Source of the DNA: an uncultured Bacteroidota bacterium
GTDB taxonomy: Bacteria; Bacteroidota; Bacteroidia; Flavobacteriales; Flavobacteriaceae
Assembly (NCBI GenBank): GCA_902526165.1
Contig: CABZKA010000001.1
Coordinates: 84,435-148,434, forward strand
DNA: 64,000 bases
Direction: 5' to 3'
A model generated the notes under the pieces. That model was given only the letters and a program-made list of their open reading frames with translations, was not told the origin of the DNA and searched no databases. Of this stretch, positions 43,826 through 53,910 are shown one piece after another. The position numbers and the translations under genes are program-made. The number at the start of each line of letters is the position of its first letter. Position 1 is the first letter of the stretch.

Positions 43826-45520
43826 ATGGCGGGATCTTCAGGAAAACAAACGAGAAGTCAACAGTCTCGTCAGAAAATGATAAATATGATGTACCTCGTG
43901 TTTATTGCTATGCTCGCATTACAGATTAGCAAAGAGGTATTGGCTACCTTAGGAATTTTAAGTGAGGATATGGAAAAATCTACTGCTGAGCTTAAAATCT
44001 CCATTGATAATGCTTACACCATTATTGATCAAAATAGTAATCAGGATTATTACAAAATTCCATCTGAGGAGTTGCCAAAATTAAAAGAAGCAACTGATGA
44101 ATATTTTATATTTCTACAAAACTTGAAGGATTCTTTAATAGGAATGGATGAAAATAATTATATGATTGATGTTGAGTATACGGATGAGAATGGTGAAGAA
44201 AAAGTTAGTCAAAGAAGAGATTATCAAGTGATGGACAAAAGTAATTATCTTGATGAAATGTTTTTTATTAGTGATGGAGTCACAGACAAAGGACAAAAGT
44301 TCATCGATTATTTTAAAGGATTTTCAGGAAAAGTTGAAGCTGTTCTAGACTCAATTGTACAAAGAGATGCTAGAACTGTTCAGTCTAATTATGGTTTTTC
44401 TGCTGCATTTTCCAATTTATCTTTAAGGTTTGAATATCCAGAAGATGACCAAGTTGTAAACAGAGATGGAATTAAGGAAGACTGGATATATTATAATTAT
44501 GAAAAGTTTCCATTAGTTGCTTCACTTGCCAAAATAACTAAGATTCAAGCAGATATTAGGTCTGTTGAATACGAAATTTTAAATTCTTTGGTTAGTAAGA
44601 CCAAAGACCGTCAGCTTAGCTTTGACTCGAAAAGTACATTACTAGAGACTGATCGACAAGCTTATTACACAAACAGTGTTGTTGACGCCAAGGTTGTTGT
44701 TGGAAACACTGATTCTAGTTTCAAACCTGATAGAGTTGATTTAAAAGTTGATAATGTTACATTAAGAGATTCCGAATTTGAGGTTGTTGATGGTAAGATC
44801 AGGCTTAACAAAAGATTCTCATCACCTGGAATTAAAAGAATATTCGGATATCTATTCTTTGATAATAATGGAAATACTGACAGTCTTCTTGTTGACACTC
44901 AATTTTATGTTATTCCAAAACCAAATGAGGCTGTTGTATCCCCAATTAATATGCAAGTGTTTTACATTGGTTTAAGAAATGAAATTAAAGTTGCATTTCC
45001 AGGTGTTGCAGACTTGACTTCTATAAATGTTTCAGCGAAAAATGGTCAAGTAATAAGACAAAACGGAAAATATTATGCTGCTCCTGACGCAGGTGTTACT
45101 AGTATGGATGTAATAGTTTCAGGAAAAACTAATGATGAAACAGTTACAAGCGTAGTGCCTTTTGATGTTGCAGAGGCTCCACCTGGAAGGGGTTCGGTAT
45201 TTACAGGTGTAGAAAGTTTTGTAAATACAGATGGTGTATCCAAGAACAATTTAAAATTTGGTCAGATTAGAGGAGAAAAACCACCATCTTTTTTATATGA
45301 TTATGCAATTAACGTAAAAAGATTTCAAATAAAAGTTGGAAACTTTAACACAAGAGATATCGTTGGAGATAGGGTCAATGCTAATGCATCGGCTTTGGCA
45401 GATATTGATGCAGCCAGCTCTGGCACAAGTGTTGTAATTACTATATTAGATGCCGAAAAAATTGATGGTGATTTTAAATCGCCAACTGTAGTTGAACCAT
45501 TTGTTTTAACTTTAAAATAA
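43826..45520 (+). CDS. gldM: Type IX secretion/gliding motor protein GldM
   Basis: A 564-residue protein with one N-terminal membrane helix (about 18-38, MINMMYLVFIAMLALQISKEV) and a long periplasmic region of four beta-rich domains. Recognisable segments include TRSQQSRQKMINMMYLVF at the N-terminus and RGEKPPSFLYDYAINVKRFQI near the C-terminus. GldM transmits motor rotation from GldL to the GldKN ring. The length is close to that of known GldM (about 510-520) with modest extra sequence. Confidence 0.97.
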   Translation: MAGSSGKQTRSQQSRQKMINMMYLVFIAMLALQISKEVLATLGILSEDMEKSTAELKISIDNAYTIIDQNSNQDYYKIPSEELPKLKEATDEYFIFLQNLKDSLIGMDENNYMIDVEYTDENGEEKVSQRRDYQVMDKSNYLDEMFFISDGVTDKGQKFIDYFKGFSGKVEAVLDSIVQRDARTVQSNYGFSAAFSNLSLRFEYPEDDQVVNRDGIKEDWIYYNYEKFPLVASLAKITKIQADIRSVEYEILNSLVSKTKDRQLSFDSKSTLLETDRQAYYTNSVVDAKVVVGNTDSSFKPDRVDLKVDNVTLRDSEFEVVDGKIRLNKRFSSPGIKRIFGYLFFDNNGNTDSLLVDTQFYVIPKPNEAVVSPINMQVFYIGLRNEIKVAFPGVADLTSINVSAKNGQVIRQNGKYYAAPDAGVTSMDVIVSGKTNDETVTSVVPFDVAEAPPGRGSVFTGVESFVNTDGVSKNNLKFGQIRGEKPPSFLYDYAINVKRFQIKVGNFNTRDIVGDRVNANASALADIDAASSGTSVVITILDAEKIDGDFKSPTVVEPFVLTLK

Positions 45521-45521
45521 A

Positions 45522-46430
45522 ATGAAAAAAATATTCTTACTTGCTTTATTGGTGTTCTCTGCTAATGATATGTTTGGTCAAGCTAACTTATTGAATGCGA
45601 AAAATCCTCTAGAAGTTGGTGATTCTTCATCAAGTAAAGCAATCGTTGAGTTTATGGATTATGAATATGTAGATGATAAAGATATTTTATGGTCCAAAGT
45701 GGTTTACGAATTTATTGATCTTAATGAAAGGTTAAATTTTCCACTTCTTTTCCCTGTTAATGATACAAAATATGATGATACAAGAAAATCATTATGGAGA
45801 ATAATTAGAGAAAATATTGAGAACGGAAAAATCAGTGAGGTTTATGACTCCAACAACGATAACTTCACAGAAGCCTCAAGAATAATAGGAAAAGATAGTA
45901 CTGATTTAGAAGCCAATATTTATAAAAATTACAACATTAGTGACATTTATAAGTCCAAATATGTTCCAGAATCTTTTGTCCCCAGGGAAATTGCCTCATC
46001 TGCAGATATTTTTGGATATGTTATAAAGGGTGTATGGTATTTTGATAAAATTCATGCTGAATTAAGATATAGGTTATTGGCAATTCAGCCATACGGAACT
46101 GATCTTAAGACATCTGTTGACGGTGAAGAAACTGAGACAGGATATTTTTGGATATGGTACCCATCTATAAGAGAGATTTTAGATGATCATTTAGTTTTTA
46201 ATGATAAAAACAACAATAACAGAGTCTCATTTGATGAACTCCTAATTAACAGAAGATTTAGCTCCTACATATACAAGTATGATAATGTGTATGGAGATAG
46301 AGAAATTAGAGATTATATCAGACAGAGAGATAATGAATCATATGCTCAATGGCAAACTAGAATCGTGATGGAATCTGAAAGAATCAAGAAAGAAATTCTA
46401 GACTTTGAAATTGATATGTGGGGTTACTAA
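45522..46430 (+). CDS. gldN: Type IX secretion/gliding protein GldN
   Basis: A 302-residue secreted protein with signal peptide (FSANDMFGQA). GldN/PorN segments are clear: DKDILWSKVVYEFIDLNERLNFPLLFP, RRSLWR-type motif (RKSLWRIIRENI), VIKGVWYFDKIHAELRYRLLAI and FWIWYPSIREIL. It partners GldK in the outer-membrane-linked ring. It begins 1 base after gldM and is followed 12 bases later by the SprF/PorP-type gene. Confidence 0.96.
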   Translation: MKKIFLLALLVFSANDMFGQANLLNAKNPLEVGDSSSSKAIVEFMDYEYVDDKDILWSKVVYEFIDLNERLNFPLLFPVNDTKYDDTRKSLWRIIRENIENGKISEVYDSNNDNFTEASRIIGKDSTDLEANIYKNYNISDIYKSKYVPESFVPREIASSADIFGYVIKGVWYFDKIHAELRYRLLAIQPYGTDLKTSVDGEETETGYFWIWYPSIREILDDHLVFNDKNNNNRVSFDELLINRRFSSYIYKYDNVYGDREIRDYIRQRDNESYAQWQTRIVMESERIKKEILDFEIDMWGY

Positions 46431-46442
46431 GAATGATAACTC

Positions 46443-47450
46443 ATGAAGCCCAATATTGTCAAAGTTTTTTCCCTGTTGTTCCTAGTCGCATGTATATGCT
46501 TTAAGTCTTATTCACAAGATCCAGTCTTTACACAGTTTTACAATATTCCTGATTATTTAAATCCATCTTTTACAGGCTTTTCTAAAGGAACTAAGGTTGG
46601 TATTATAAACAGAACCCAGTGGTTTGGTCTGAATTATGGTTTAAACTCACAATTTTTCTTTATTGATAATTACTTTGGAGATGACGCTGAAACTGGAGTA
46701 GGTTTGGGACTAAACATAATGAATCATCATGAAAGTGTGACAAGATATAATTTTACTCAGGTCAATCTAAATTATGCTCATCATTTAAAATTATCAAATG
46801 AATGGTATTTTAACCCAAGTTTGACAGTTGGTTTGGGTGTAAAGGATTATACTTTTGATTATTTACTTGAAGATCAAATTCTAATTTTCCAAGGAATTAT
46901 TAATGCAAACTCAAATGATCCTATTTTATTAAATGATAGTTTATCCTTTTTTGATATGTCAGCTGGACTATTATTTTACACAGAAAATATTTGGTTTGGT
47001 GCTAGCTTAAAACACCTGACAAATCCAAAAATATCATTCACTGGCGATGGAACAATTAAATTGGATCACTTTCTCTCAATTCATGGAGGTTATAAGTGGG
47101 ATTTAAGTAACAGAAGTCTAAGAGAAGATTTGGATTTAAATATTGATTTAAATTATATGAGACAGGGCAATTATGATCGATTTGATGTAGGAACAAGAGT
47201 AAAGTACAACGATTTTAGCTTGGGAGTTTTTGGCGTTGTAGCTCCAACAGATGTCACTGGCAGGTCCCACAAGTTGACATCATTTAATATTGTTGGAAAT
47301 ATTGATTTTGATCGATTCAGATTTGGGTACTCGTATGACTTAAATGTAAGTGAGCTAAGGAACACAAAAGGAGTTTTTGAAATTTCAATTTCTTATAAGT
47401 TTGATTCCTTCTTCGGAAATAATGGGCCTAATCCGTGTGAATGTATGTAA
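46443..47450 (+). CDS. sprF: PorP/SprF-family outer-membrane protein
   Basis: A 335-residue protein with signal peptide (CFKSYSQ) followed by DPVFTQFYNIPDYLNPSFTGF and TKVGIINRTQWFGL, the PorP/SprF opening. The rest is a predicted small beta-barrel (GLGLNIMNHHES, FGASLKHLTNPKISF, RFRFGYSYDLNVSEL). SprF-type proteins are needed for secretion or surface attachment of type-B-CTD proteins such as SprB. The adjacent downstream gene encodes exactly such a protein, so they are a likely pair. Its stop lies within 6 bases of the adhesin start. Confidence 0.95.
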   Translation: MKPNIVKVFSLLFLVACICFKSYSQDPVFTQFYNIPDYLNPSFTGFSKGTKVGIINRTQWFGLNYGLNSQFFFIDNYFGDDAETGVGLGLNIMNHHESVTRYNFTQVNLNYAHHLKLSNEWYFNPSLTVGLGVKDYTFDYLLEDQILIFQGIINANSNDPILLNDSLSFFDMSAGLLFYTENIWFGASLKHLTNPKISFTGDGTIKLDHFLSIHGGYKWDLSNRSLREDLDLNIDLNYMRQGNYDRFDVGTRVKYNDFSLGVFGVVAPTDVTGRSHKLTSFNIVGNIDFDRFRFGYSYDLNVSELRNTKGVFEISISYKFDSFFGNNGPNPCECM

Positions 47451-47455
47451 TTAAA

Positions 47456-50400
47456 ATGAAGAATTTTAGAAACATATCGCTAATAATTTTTACTCTTTGG
47501 AGTTTTATTTTTTCTGTCAATATTCAATCTCAAGTTAATAATATTAGCCAAAACAGAACATATGATGCTGATGCTACGAAAAACGTTGTTTATTTTATTG
47601 GCAATAATGAGTGTATCAATATAACTATTGATCTAAATATGATGTCATTCCAAGATCAAAACGGAAATTATTATGGATTTGATTTGGGTGATGGAAATAA
47701 CTATCAACCAATACCCGATAATTGGGATTTTGAAATTACCAATTTACCATCCCCTGGAAGTGAATTATCTTCTGACGGTAAAACCTTTAAATATTGTACT
47801 GGATCTGAAAACCCAAATAATACTTTCACTATAAGAATAAGAATTTTTGATAAAAATACTGGAACAGAGATCTCAAACCTTGGTAATGTAAATCTTACTC
47901 TATACATAAGAGATAAATTTAAAATCGGTAATGGTATTTGGAACGCCTGTGTTAGTCGTTTTATCCTCTCTGTAAGTGAAACTATTGATGGAAATAATCA
48001 ATCTGCTTGTTCACCTTATACAATTAAAGTTTACAGATTAAATGAAAAAGACGCTGGACCAATTTATGAAAACACACAAGATAGCAACACTTGGAATTTA
48101 GATCTTGATATCGGACAATATCAAGCAGATATTACGGACAGTTGTGGTCAGATTATTGAAAATTACCTGATAGACATTCGTGATGCGTATACATTTTCTG
48201 TAGATATCCTCTTTGAAGGATTTCAATGTTTTGATGATAACACTGGGCGAGTAGTGGTACAAATTAAAGGTGCCCAAGTATTTCAAGGTGGTGATTTGGA
48301 TGGACAAATTAAATGGAGTCTAACAAATGCTAATGGTGATATAATTAGAAGTAATGGTACAAATACTGGACAGTCTAATTATTCATCTAATCAGGGTGGA
48401 GGACCTCCTTTTGATTATGGTGTTGTAGATTTAGCAATTGAAATTCTTGGCCTCCCTGAGGGTACGTATACATTCTTTTTTGAAGATGCTAATGGTTGTA
48501 CGGAGGAAAAACAAATTACAATTGAAAAGTCAGTTCCAATTACAGCAGGTCTACTGGATGGTGCGATCGATCAATTAGAATGTCACGGAGACACAAATGG
48601 TAAATTATGTTTCAAAGCCTCTGGAGGTTGGACTGAGCCGTGGGATGGTAATACAATTAACCCAGATGCTTGGGGAGCTCCTTATACTTTTACACTCTTA
48701 AATTTAACAACTGGACAGGGCTATAGTTCAGGTAGTGTAACCAATCATTTTGATAACAGCGGAAATCAAGATGGTTATCAAACATGTTTTAATAATCTTC
48801 CTGCTGGCAAATATCGTTTGACAGTTGGAGAAACTGTTGCGAATGATCCTTATGACAGCACTAAAACGATTTTGTGTGAGAGAAGTTTTCAGGAGTTTGA
48901 AATTACTGAGCCTGATCCAATAACAACTGCTCAATCAACGATAAAAGGTATTACATGTAAGGGTGATGATGATGGTGCTATTAATTTAGTTGTTGCCGGC
49001 GGAACGTCCCCATTTACTTATTCTTGGACCAAATCAGGTGATGCTTCATATTCTGCATCAACTGAGGATTTGAGTGACTTATCACCCGGAACATATAATG
49101 TTACGATTACAGATACCAATGATTGTTCGATTTCTAGATCATTTACAATTGAAGAACCAGATACTCTGGAGATGCAGGCGTCTATTTTAACAGAAATATT
49201 ATGTTATGGTGATGATGGGTCAATAAAAGCTGAGATTACAAAACAATCTGATGGTCCATATGTATTTAGAATAAGCGGTACGGACTTTAACAACAATACA
49301 ATTATACCTGTAGGTGTAACATTGTCAGATGTAAATAATCTGAGTACAACATTTGTATTAAAGGCAGGAACTTACACAGTTTCTGTAACTGATGCTAATG
49401 GTTGTCAATTGGCTGAGGAAAACATTACCCTTACACAGCCTGATGCTCCACTTTCAATTGATAGTTCTACCATTCAAAATATTTCGTGTTTTGGGGCTGA
49501 TGATGCCTCTATTGATCTAGTAGTTTCAGGTGGTACAGGAGCTTATACATATCTGTGGTCTAATGGAGCATCTTCTGAGGATTTATCCAACTTAGCACCT
49601 GGGACATATACCGTTACAATAACAGACGCTAATCAGTGCTCAACCTCAGAACAATATACTGTTACTGAACCAGCACTATTGGTTGCTTCTGGAACTAAAT
49701 CCTCGCATACCGGTTTTGAAATTACTTGTAATGGTGCCGACGATGGAACAATTGATCTAACAGTTTCGGGAGGAACTAGTCCTTATATCTATTCTTGGAC
49801 AAAAACAGGTGATGCTTTGTACAGCAGTTCCTCTGAAGATATATCAGACCTATCACCTGGAACATACCAAGTAAATGTAACTGATGCAAACGACTGTAGT
49901 TTAGATCAGACATTTACTATTTCTGAACCAGATGAATTATTAATTTCTTCATCAATTTTATCAGCCATTGGCTGTTATGATGGAAATGCAAACATCCAAG
50001 TCGATGTTACTCAGGCATCTGTTGGACCTTATGTGTTTACGTTAGTTGGAAACGATTATAAGAATCAACCCGTTTCTTTGAGTTCAAGTTCATTAGTTGA
50101 GTCCGATTTGGATGCTGTGTTTAATACTGTTAAAGCTGGGGAGTATACAATAAGAGTTACGGACAGAAATAATTGTTTTAAAGAACTCCCATTAACAATC
50201 TCTCAACCTGATGCAATCACAATAGACTATCAAGTTTCTGATTATAATGGCTTTAGTGTAAGTTGTGTGGATTCTAGCGATGGTTCAATAAATATTTCAA
50301 TTGCTGGTGGTACAACAAACAATGCTGACTATACATTCTCATGGTCTACAAGTGACGGTTCAGGTCTTGATCTAAGTTCATTGAATCAAAATGGTCTTAC

Positions 50401-53275
50401 TGCAGGAACTTATAATTTAATTGTTAGTGATGATAACGGGTGTAGTATTCAGCAAGAGATTGTATTAGATGAGCCAGCTGAAATTACAATTACTGAAAAT
50501 ATATCTGACTACAGTGGTTATCAAATTAGCACCTCAGGTGGTAGTGATGGTACCATAGTATTGAATGTGGTTGGTGGTACAAATAGTTTTACTTTCCAAT
50601 GGTCGACTAATGACGGTAGTGGCCTGGCTGTAAATCAAAAAGATCAGAGTGGTCTTTCTGCAGGTACATATACAGTTGTTGTTACTGATTCAAACGGATG
50701 CTCTGTTACAAAAACTTACACATTAGAAGAGCCGACTGCATTGCTGATTTCCATTGACAATAGTGTTGTCTCAAATATTGCATGTTTTGAAGGAAACACA
50801 GGAAAAATTAAAATTGATATCGATCAAGCCTCTGTTGGACCATATACTTATGAAATCTTTGGTACTACCTACACTGGTGATCCGTACCTAAACAAAGTTG
50901 ACAATATTGATTTACTGACTTACACCTTTACTGGCCTAGTAGCTGGTAAGTATCAGATAACAGTTACTGATGGTAACGGAAATTCTACTACAACAGGTAT
51001 TAAAGAAATTACTCAGCCTGAAACCCCTTTAATCGTTACAGCTGTTTTGTCAACATATGGTAACTTTAATGTTGGTTGTCAGACTGATAACGATGGTTCA
51101 ATCGATATTACAGTTTCAGGTGGTAATGTTGCAGGAAATGCAAATTACACCTACGTGTGGTCAACAACAGATGGAAGTGGTTTAATTCAAGGTGATGAAG
51201 ACCAATCTGGATTGGGCCCAGGAACATATACGGTTTCTGTAACAGACGAGAATAATTGTACAGCAACCCAATCCTTTACTTTAACTCAGGCACAACCATT
51301 GAATTATGTATTGGATAGAAAACAAGATATTACGTGTTTTGGAGATGATGATGGAGCAATTGAAATTTCAGTGACTGACGGTACAGGTGTTTACACATAC
51401 GATTGGTCAACCACTAACGGGAGCGGACTGGTTCAAGGCCAGCAAGACCAATCTGGACTAAGTCCTGGGGATTATAAATTGATTTTATCTGACTCATGTA
51501 CAACTCTTGAGTATAATTATACGATCAGATCGCCTGGAGAACTAGAAATTTCACTTGATGAAGTTCAAAATGTTTTATGTTTCGGAGATAGTACTGGAAA
51601 AATATCTGTTACAGTATCTGGCGGAACACAACCTTACAATTACGTATGGGTAGATAACTTTGGAAACACTTATAACAGAGATATTGGGAATGTCTTTAAC
51701 TCAGGAAACTTATCAAATATCCCTGCTGGAACATATACCTTAACTGTAACAGATTCTAATCAATGTAGTGCAACATTGCCACCAGTAGAGATTACTGAGC
51801 CTGCAGATTTATTATTATCATTTGATAAAACAGACCTGAGTTGCTACAACTCCAATGATGGTACAATAACTGTAACTGCATCAGGTGGAGTATCACCTTA
51901 CACATATAACTGGAGCGATTTAGGAAATGGAAGTTCAAGAGATAATCTTGCTGCAGGAACATATTCAGTCATAGTTAAAGATGCAAACGAATGTGAGGAA
52001 ACAGTTGATATTGTTATTGCAAATGCTGAATTATTTGATGTAGATCCAGTGATAACTCAAATCAGCTGCTTTGGAGCAAATGACGGAAGTATTGAATTAA
52101 ATTTTGTTGGTGGTGTTGGAAATGTAAATGTTCAGTGGACTGATGACTCGACTGCTGGTGTAAATAGAAACAATTTATCTCCTGGAGTTTACTCAGTTTT
52201 AATTACGGACGAATCGTCATGTACTATTGAAAGAGACTTCACAATTATTGAACCTCAAGAAATAGAAATTACAGGAATAATCACAAATGCAATTGATTGT
52301 ATTGAACCGAATAGCGGCTCAATTGATTTGCAAGTTGCTGGTGGGACAACCCCATACACTTTCTCATGGTCCAACGGCTCAACAACTGAAGATCTTACAA
52401 ATGTCCCTGCAAACAACTATTTAGTTACTGTTACAGATTCTAATGGTTGTATTTCTGAAAAGGAATTTGAAATAACAAGACAGGACGATTTACAGATTAT
52501 TTTGGATACAGAATTATTTGCAATTTGTGATACAAGAGAAGTCTTCCAGAAAAGTAGTGTTTCAGTTTCTGGTGGGGTTGCACCATACACAATAGCATGG
52601 TCCAATGGTATTGTTACAGGAACAAATGGTGAAATAATGGATACAAATGTTGAAGGTTCATACGAAGTTACTGTCACTGACTTTCTTGGATGTAGCGAGT
52701 CATTGATTTTTAATGTGAGTTTACCTGAGATTGGTTTTCCGGAATTTGATTATACATCATTTTATTTTACAACTTATGGTGGATTATCAATCAATGATCC
52801 AATCACATTCACAAACCAATCAACTGAGGACTATTTTTCTGTGCTTTGGAATTTTGGAGATGGAAATACATCAACAGATGAAAACCCAACACATACATAT
52901 TCAGCTAGGGGATGGTATGATGTAACACTTACTGTTGAATTTATTTTAGGGTGCTCATACTCAATTACAAAAACTCTGTACATAGGAGATGATTACGAAA
53001 TGGTTATACCAAATGCTTTTACTCCAAATCTTGACAATATAAATGAAACATTCAGACCAGTCTACTATGGAATTACCAGCATCAGACTAACTGTATATGA
53101 TACCTGGGGAACACTTATATATTACGAAGATTCAACAGAAAATGAAATGATAGGATGGGACGGAACAATCAATGGTAAAAAAGCCGAGAACGGAAACTTC
53201 TTTTATCAAGTTTCTGCTGCTACATACACAGGAAATTTGATTGAAAAAAATGGTGCATTTACATTAATAAGATAA
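47456..53275 (+). CDS. sprB: SprB-like giant repeat adhesin with type-B T9SS sorting domain
   Basis: From ATG 47456, which gives a clean signal peptide (MKNFRNISLIIFTLWSFIFS), the protein has about 1,939 residues. Residues 27-370 are a unique beta-rich head. About 16 SprB-type repeats of 75-90 residues follow, typified by ITCKGDDDGAI, SGGTSPFTYSW, LSPGTYNVTITDTNDC and EEP. A PKD domain (LWNFGDGNTSTDENPTHTYS) and a type-B CTD (VIPNAFTPNLDNINETFRPV, YYEDSTENEMIGWDGTINGK) end it. Known SprB is a mobile gliding adhesin of about 6,500 residues; this one is much shorter. It could also be a non-motile adhesin. Confidence 0.92.
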   Translation: MKNFRNISLIIFTLWSFIFSVNIQSQVNNISQNRTYDADATKNVVYFIGNNECINITIDLNMMSFQDQNGNYYGFDLGDGNNYQPIPDNWDFEITNLPSPGSELSSDGKTFKYCTGSENPNNTFTIRIRIFDKNTGTEISNLGNVNLTLYIRDKFKIGNGIWNACVSRFILSVSETIDGNNQSACSPYTIKVYRLNEKDAGPIYENTQDSNTWNLDLDIGQYQADITDSCGQIIENYLIDIRDAYTFSVDILFEGFQCFDDNTGRVVVQIKGAQVFQGGDLDGQIKWSLTNANGDIIRSNGTNTGQSNYSSNQGGGPPFDYGVVDLAIEILGLPEGTYTFFFEDANGCTEEKQITIEKSVPITAGLLDGAIDQLECHGDTNGKLCFKASGGWTEPWDGNTINPDAWGAPYTFTLLNLTTGQGYSSGSVTNHFDNSGNQDGYQTCFNNLPAGKYRLTVGETVANDPYDSTKTILCERSFQEFEITEPDPITTAQSTIKGITCKGDDDGAINLVVAGGTSPFTYSWTKSGDASYSASTEDLSDLSPGTYNVTITDTNDCSISRSFTIEEPDTLEMQASILTEILCYGDDGSIKAEITKQSDGPYVFRISGTDFNNNTIIPVGVTLSDVNNLSTTFVLKAGTYTVSVTDANGCQLAEENITLTQPDAPLSIDSSTIQNISCFGADDASIDLVVSGGTGAYTYLWSNGASSEDLSNLAPGTYTVTITDANQCSTSEQYTVTEPALLVASGTKSSHTGFEITCNGADDGTIDLTVSGGTSPYIYSWTKTGDALYSSSSEDISDLSPGTYQVNVTDANDCSLDQTFTISEPDELLISSSILSAIGCYDGNANIQVDVTQASVGPYVFTLVGNDYKNQPVSLSSSSLVESDLDAVFNTVKAGEYTIRVTDRNNCFKELPLTISQPDAITIDYQVSDYNGFSVSCVDSSDGSINISIAGGTTNNADYTFSWSTSDGSGLDLSSLNQNGLTAGTYNLIVSDDNGCSIQQEIVLDEPAEITITENISDYSGYQISTSGGSDGTIVLNVVGGTNSFTFQWSTNDGSGLAVNQKDQSGLSAGTYTVVVTDSNGCSVTKTYTLEEPTALLISIDNSVVSNIACFEGNTGKIKIDIDQASVGPYTYEIFGTTYTGDPYLNKVDNIDLLTYTFTGLVAGKYQITVTDGNGNSTTTGIKEITQPETPLIVTAVLSTYGNFNVGCQTDNDGSIDITVSGGNVAGNANYTYVWSTTDGSGLIQGDEDQSGLGPGTYTVSVTDENNCTATQSFTLTQAQPLNYVLDRKQDITCFGDDDGAIEISVTDGTGVYTYDWSTTNGSGLVQGQQDQSGLSPGDYKLILSDSCTTLEYNYTIRSPGELEISLDEVQNVLCFGDSTGKISVTVSGGTQPYNYVWVDNFGNTYNRDIGNVFNSGNLSNIPAGTYTLTVTDSNQCSATLPPVEITEPADLLLSFDKTDLSCYNSNDGTITVTASGGVSPYTYNWSDLGNGSSRDNLAAGTYSVIVKDANECEETVDIVIANAELFDVDPVITQISCFGANDGSIELNFVGGVGNVNVQWTDDSTAGVNRNNLSPGVYSVLITDESSCTIERDFTIIEPQEIEITGIITNAIDCIEPNSGSIDLQVAGGTTPYTFSWSNGSTTEDLTNVPANNYLVTVTDSNGCISEKEFEITRQDDLQIILDTELFAICDTREVFQKSSVSVSGGVAPYTIAWSNGIVTGTNGEIMDTNVEGSYEVTVTDFLGCSESLIFNVSLPEIGFPEFDYTSFYFTTYGGLSINDPITFTNQSTEDYFSVLWNFGDGNTSTDENPTHTYSARGWYDVTLTVEFILGCSYSITKTLYIGDDYEMVIPNAFTPNLDNINETFRPVYYGITSIRLTVYDTWGTLIYYEDSTENEMIGWDGTINGKKAENGNFFYQVSAATYTGNLIEKNGAFTLIR
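48560..52725 (+). repeat. About 16 tandem SprB-type repeats with a three-unit super-period
   Basis: Each coding unit is 225-290 bases and diverged at the DNA level. Units carrying GPYVF/GPYTY (third, sixth and ninth in my count) recur every three units. Units with SWTKSGDAS / SWTKTGDAL (second and fifth) and SWSTSDGSG / VWSTTDGSG (seventh and tenth) are also three apart. This indicates growth by duplication of three-unit blocks. Confidence 0.8.
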
Positions 53276-53328
53276 TTTCTCGAGGTATTACAGATTAATT
53301 TTATATTTTAGTTAATTAACTTAAAAAA

Positions 53329-53907
53329 ATGAAAAGAATATTATTTATATTTTCTTTAGTGCTTATCATTTCATGTGAATCACCTGTAAATAATGGAGTA
53401 TCTGAGGAAAATCAGGCAAAATTTGAACAACAAATAGAGTCTTTTAGAACATTCACTGAAGGGTTTAGCAAAGAGGACGTAGAATTGACAATGAGTGTCA
53501 TAGCTGATGATATACAGTGGAGCCCCCCAGTATATAATGGAGGAGAAACTATTGGATATGATGGCTTTGTTGAGGCTTTAAAAGGTTATTTTGAAACCTT
53601 CGACAATGTACAGTTTTTTGAGGGTGAGGGCCCTAATCTAGGTCCAGCTCTAAGTGCAGATGCTAACACTGCCTTTTGGTCTGGGTCTTTATATTCAAGT
53701 GCAACCCCAACTGATGATCCAAGTGGGTTAAGAGTTTATGGTGTTTGGAAATGGAAGCACACAGAATCAGGTGCAGAAGGTGGAAATAAATGGTATGGAT
53801 TAATCAATTTTAATGAAGAAGGGAAAATATATGGATTTAGTGATTATATGGATTACCATGGCATGCAAGTTCAAATTGAAAACTATCTTAAATCAAGTCA
53901 AAATTAA
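53329..53907 (+). CDS. NTF2/SnoaL-like lipoprotein (first of three)
   Basis: A 192-residue lipoprotein with lipobox IISC. The mature part has the cone-shaped NTF2/SnoaL pattern: VELTMSVIADDIQWSPP, YDGFVEALKGYFETFDNVQFFEG, VYGVWKWKHTESG and KWYGLINFNEEGKIYGFSDYMD. SnoaL-like folds serve as small-molecule enzymes or binding modules, and no catalytic set can be assigned. It begins 54 bases after the adhesin stop. Two related lipoprotein genes follow in tandem, so the trio arose by duplication. Confidence 0.85.
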   Translation: MKRILFIFSLVLIISCESPVNNGVSEENQAKFEQQIESFRTFTEGFSKEDVELTMSVIADDIQWSPPVYNGGETIGYDGFVEALKGYFETFDNVQFFEGEGPNLGPALSADANTAFWSGSLYSSATPTDDPSGLRVYGVWKWKHTESGAEGGNKWYGLINFNEEGKIYGFSDYMDYHGMQVQIENYLKSSQN

Positions 53908-53910
53908 ATT

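Noticed and set aside
48560-52725. Regularly spaced repeats considered as a CRISPR array
   Set aside because: Units are 225-290 bases, diverged at the DNA level, in one continuous open frame, and match SprB-type protein repeats; no cas genes are present.
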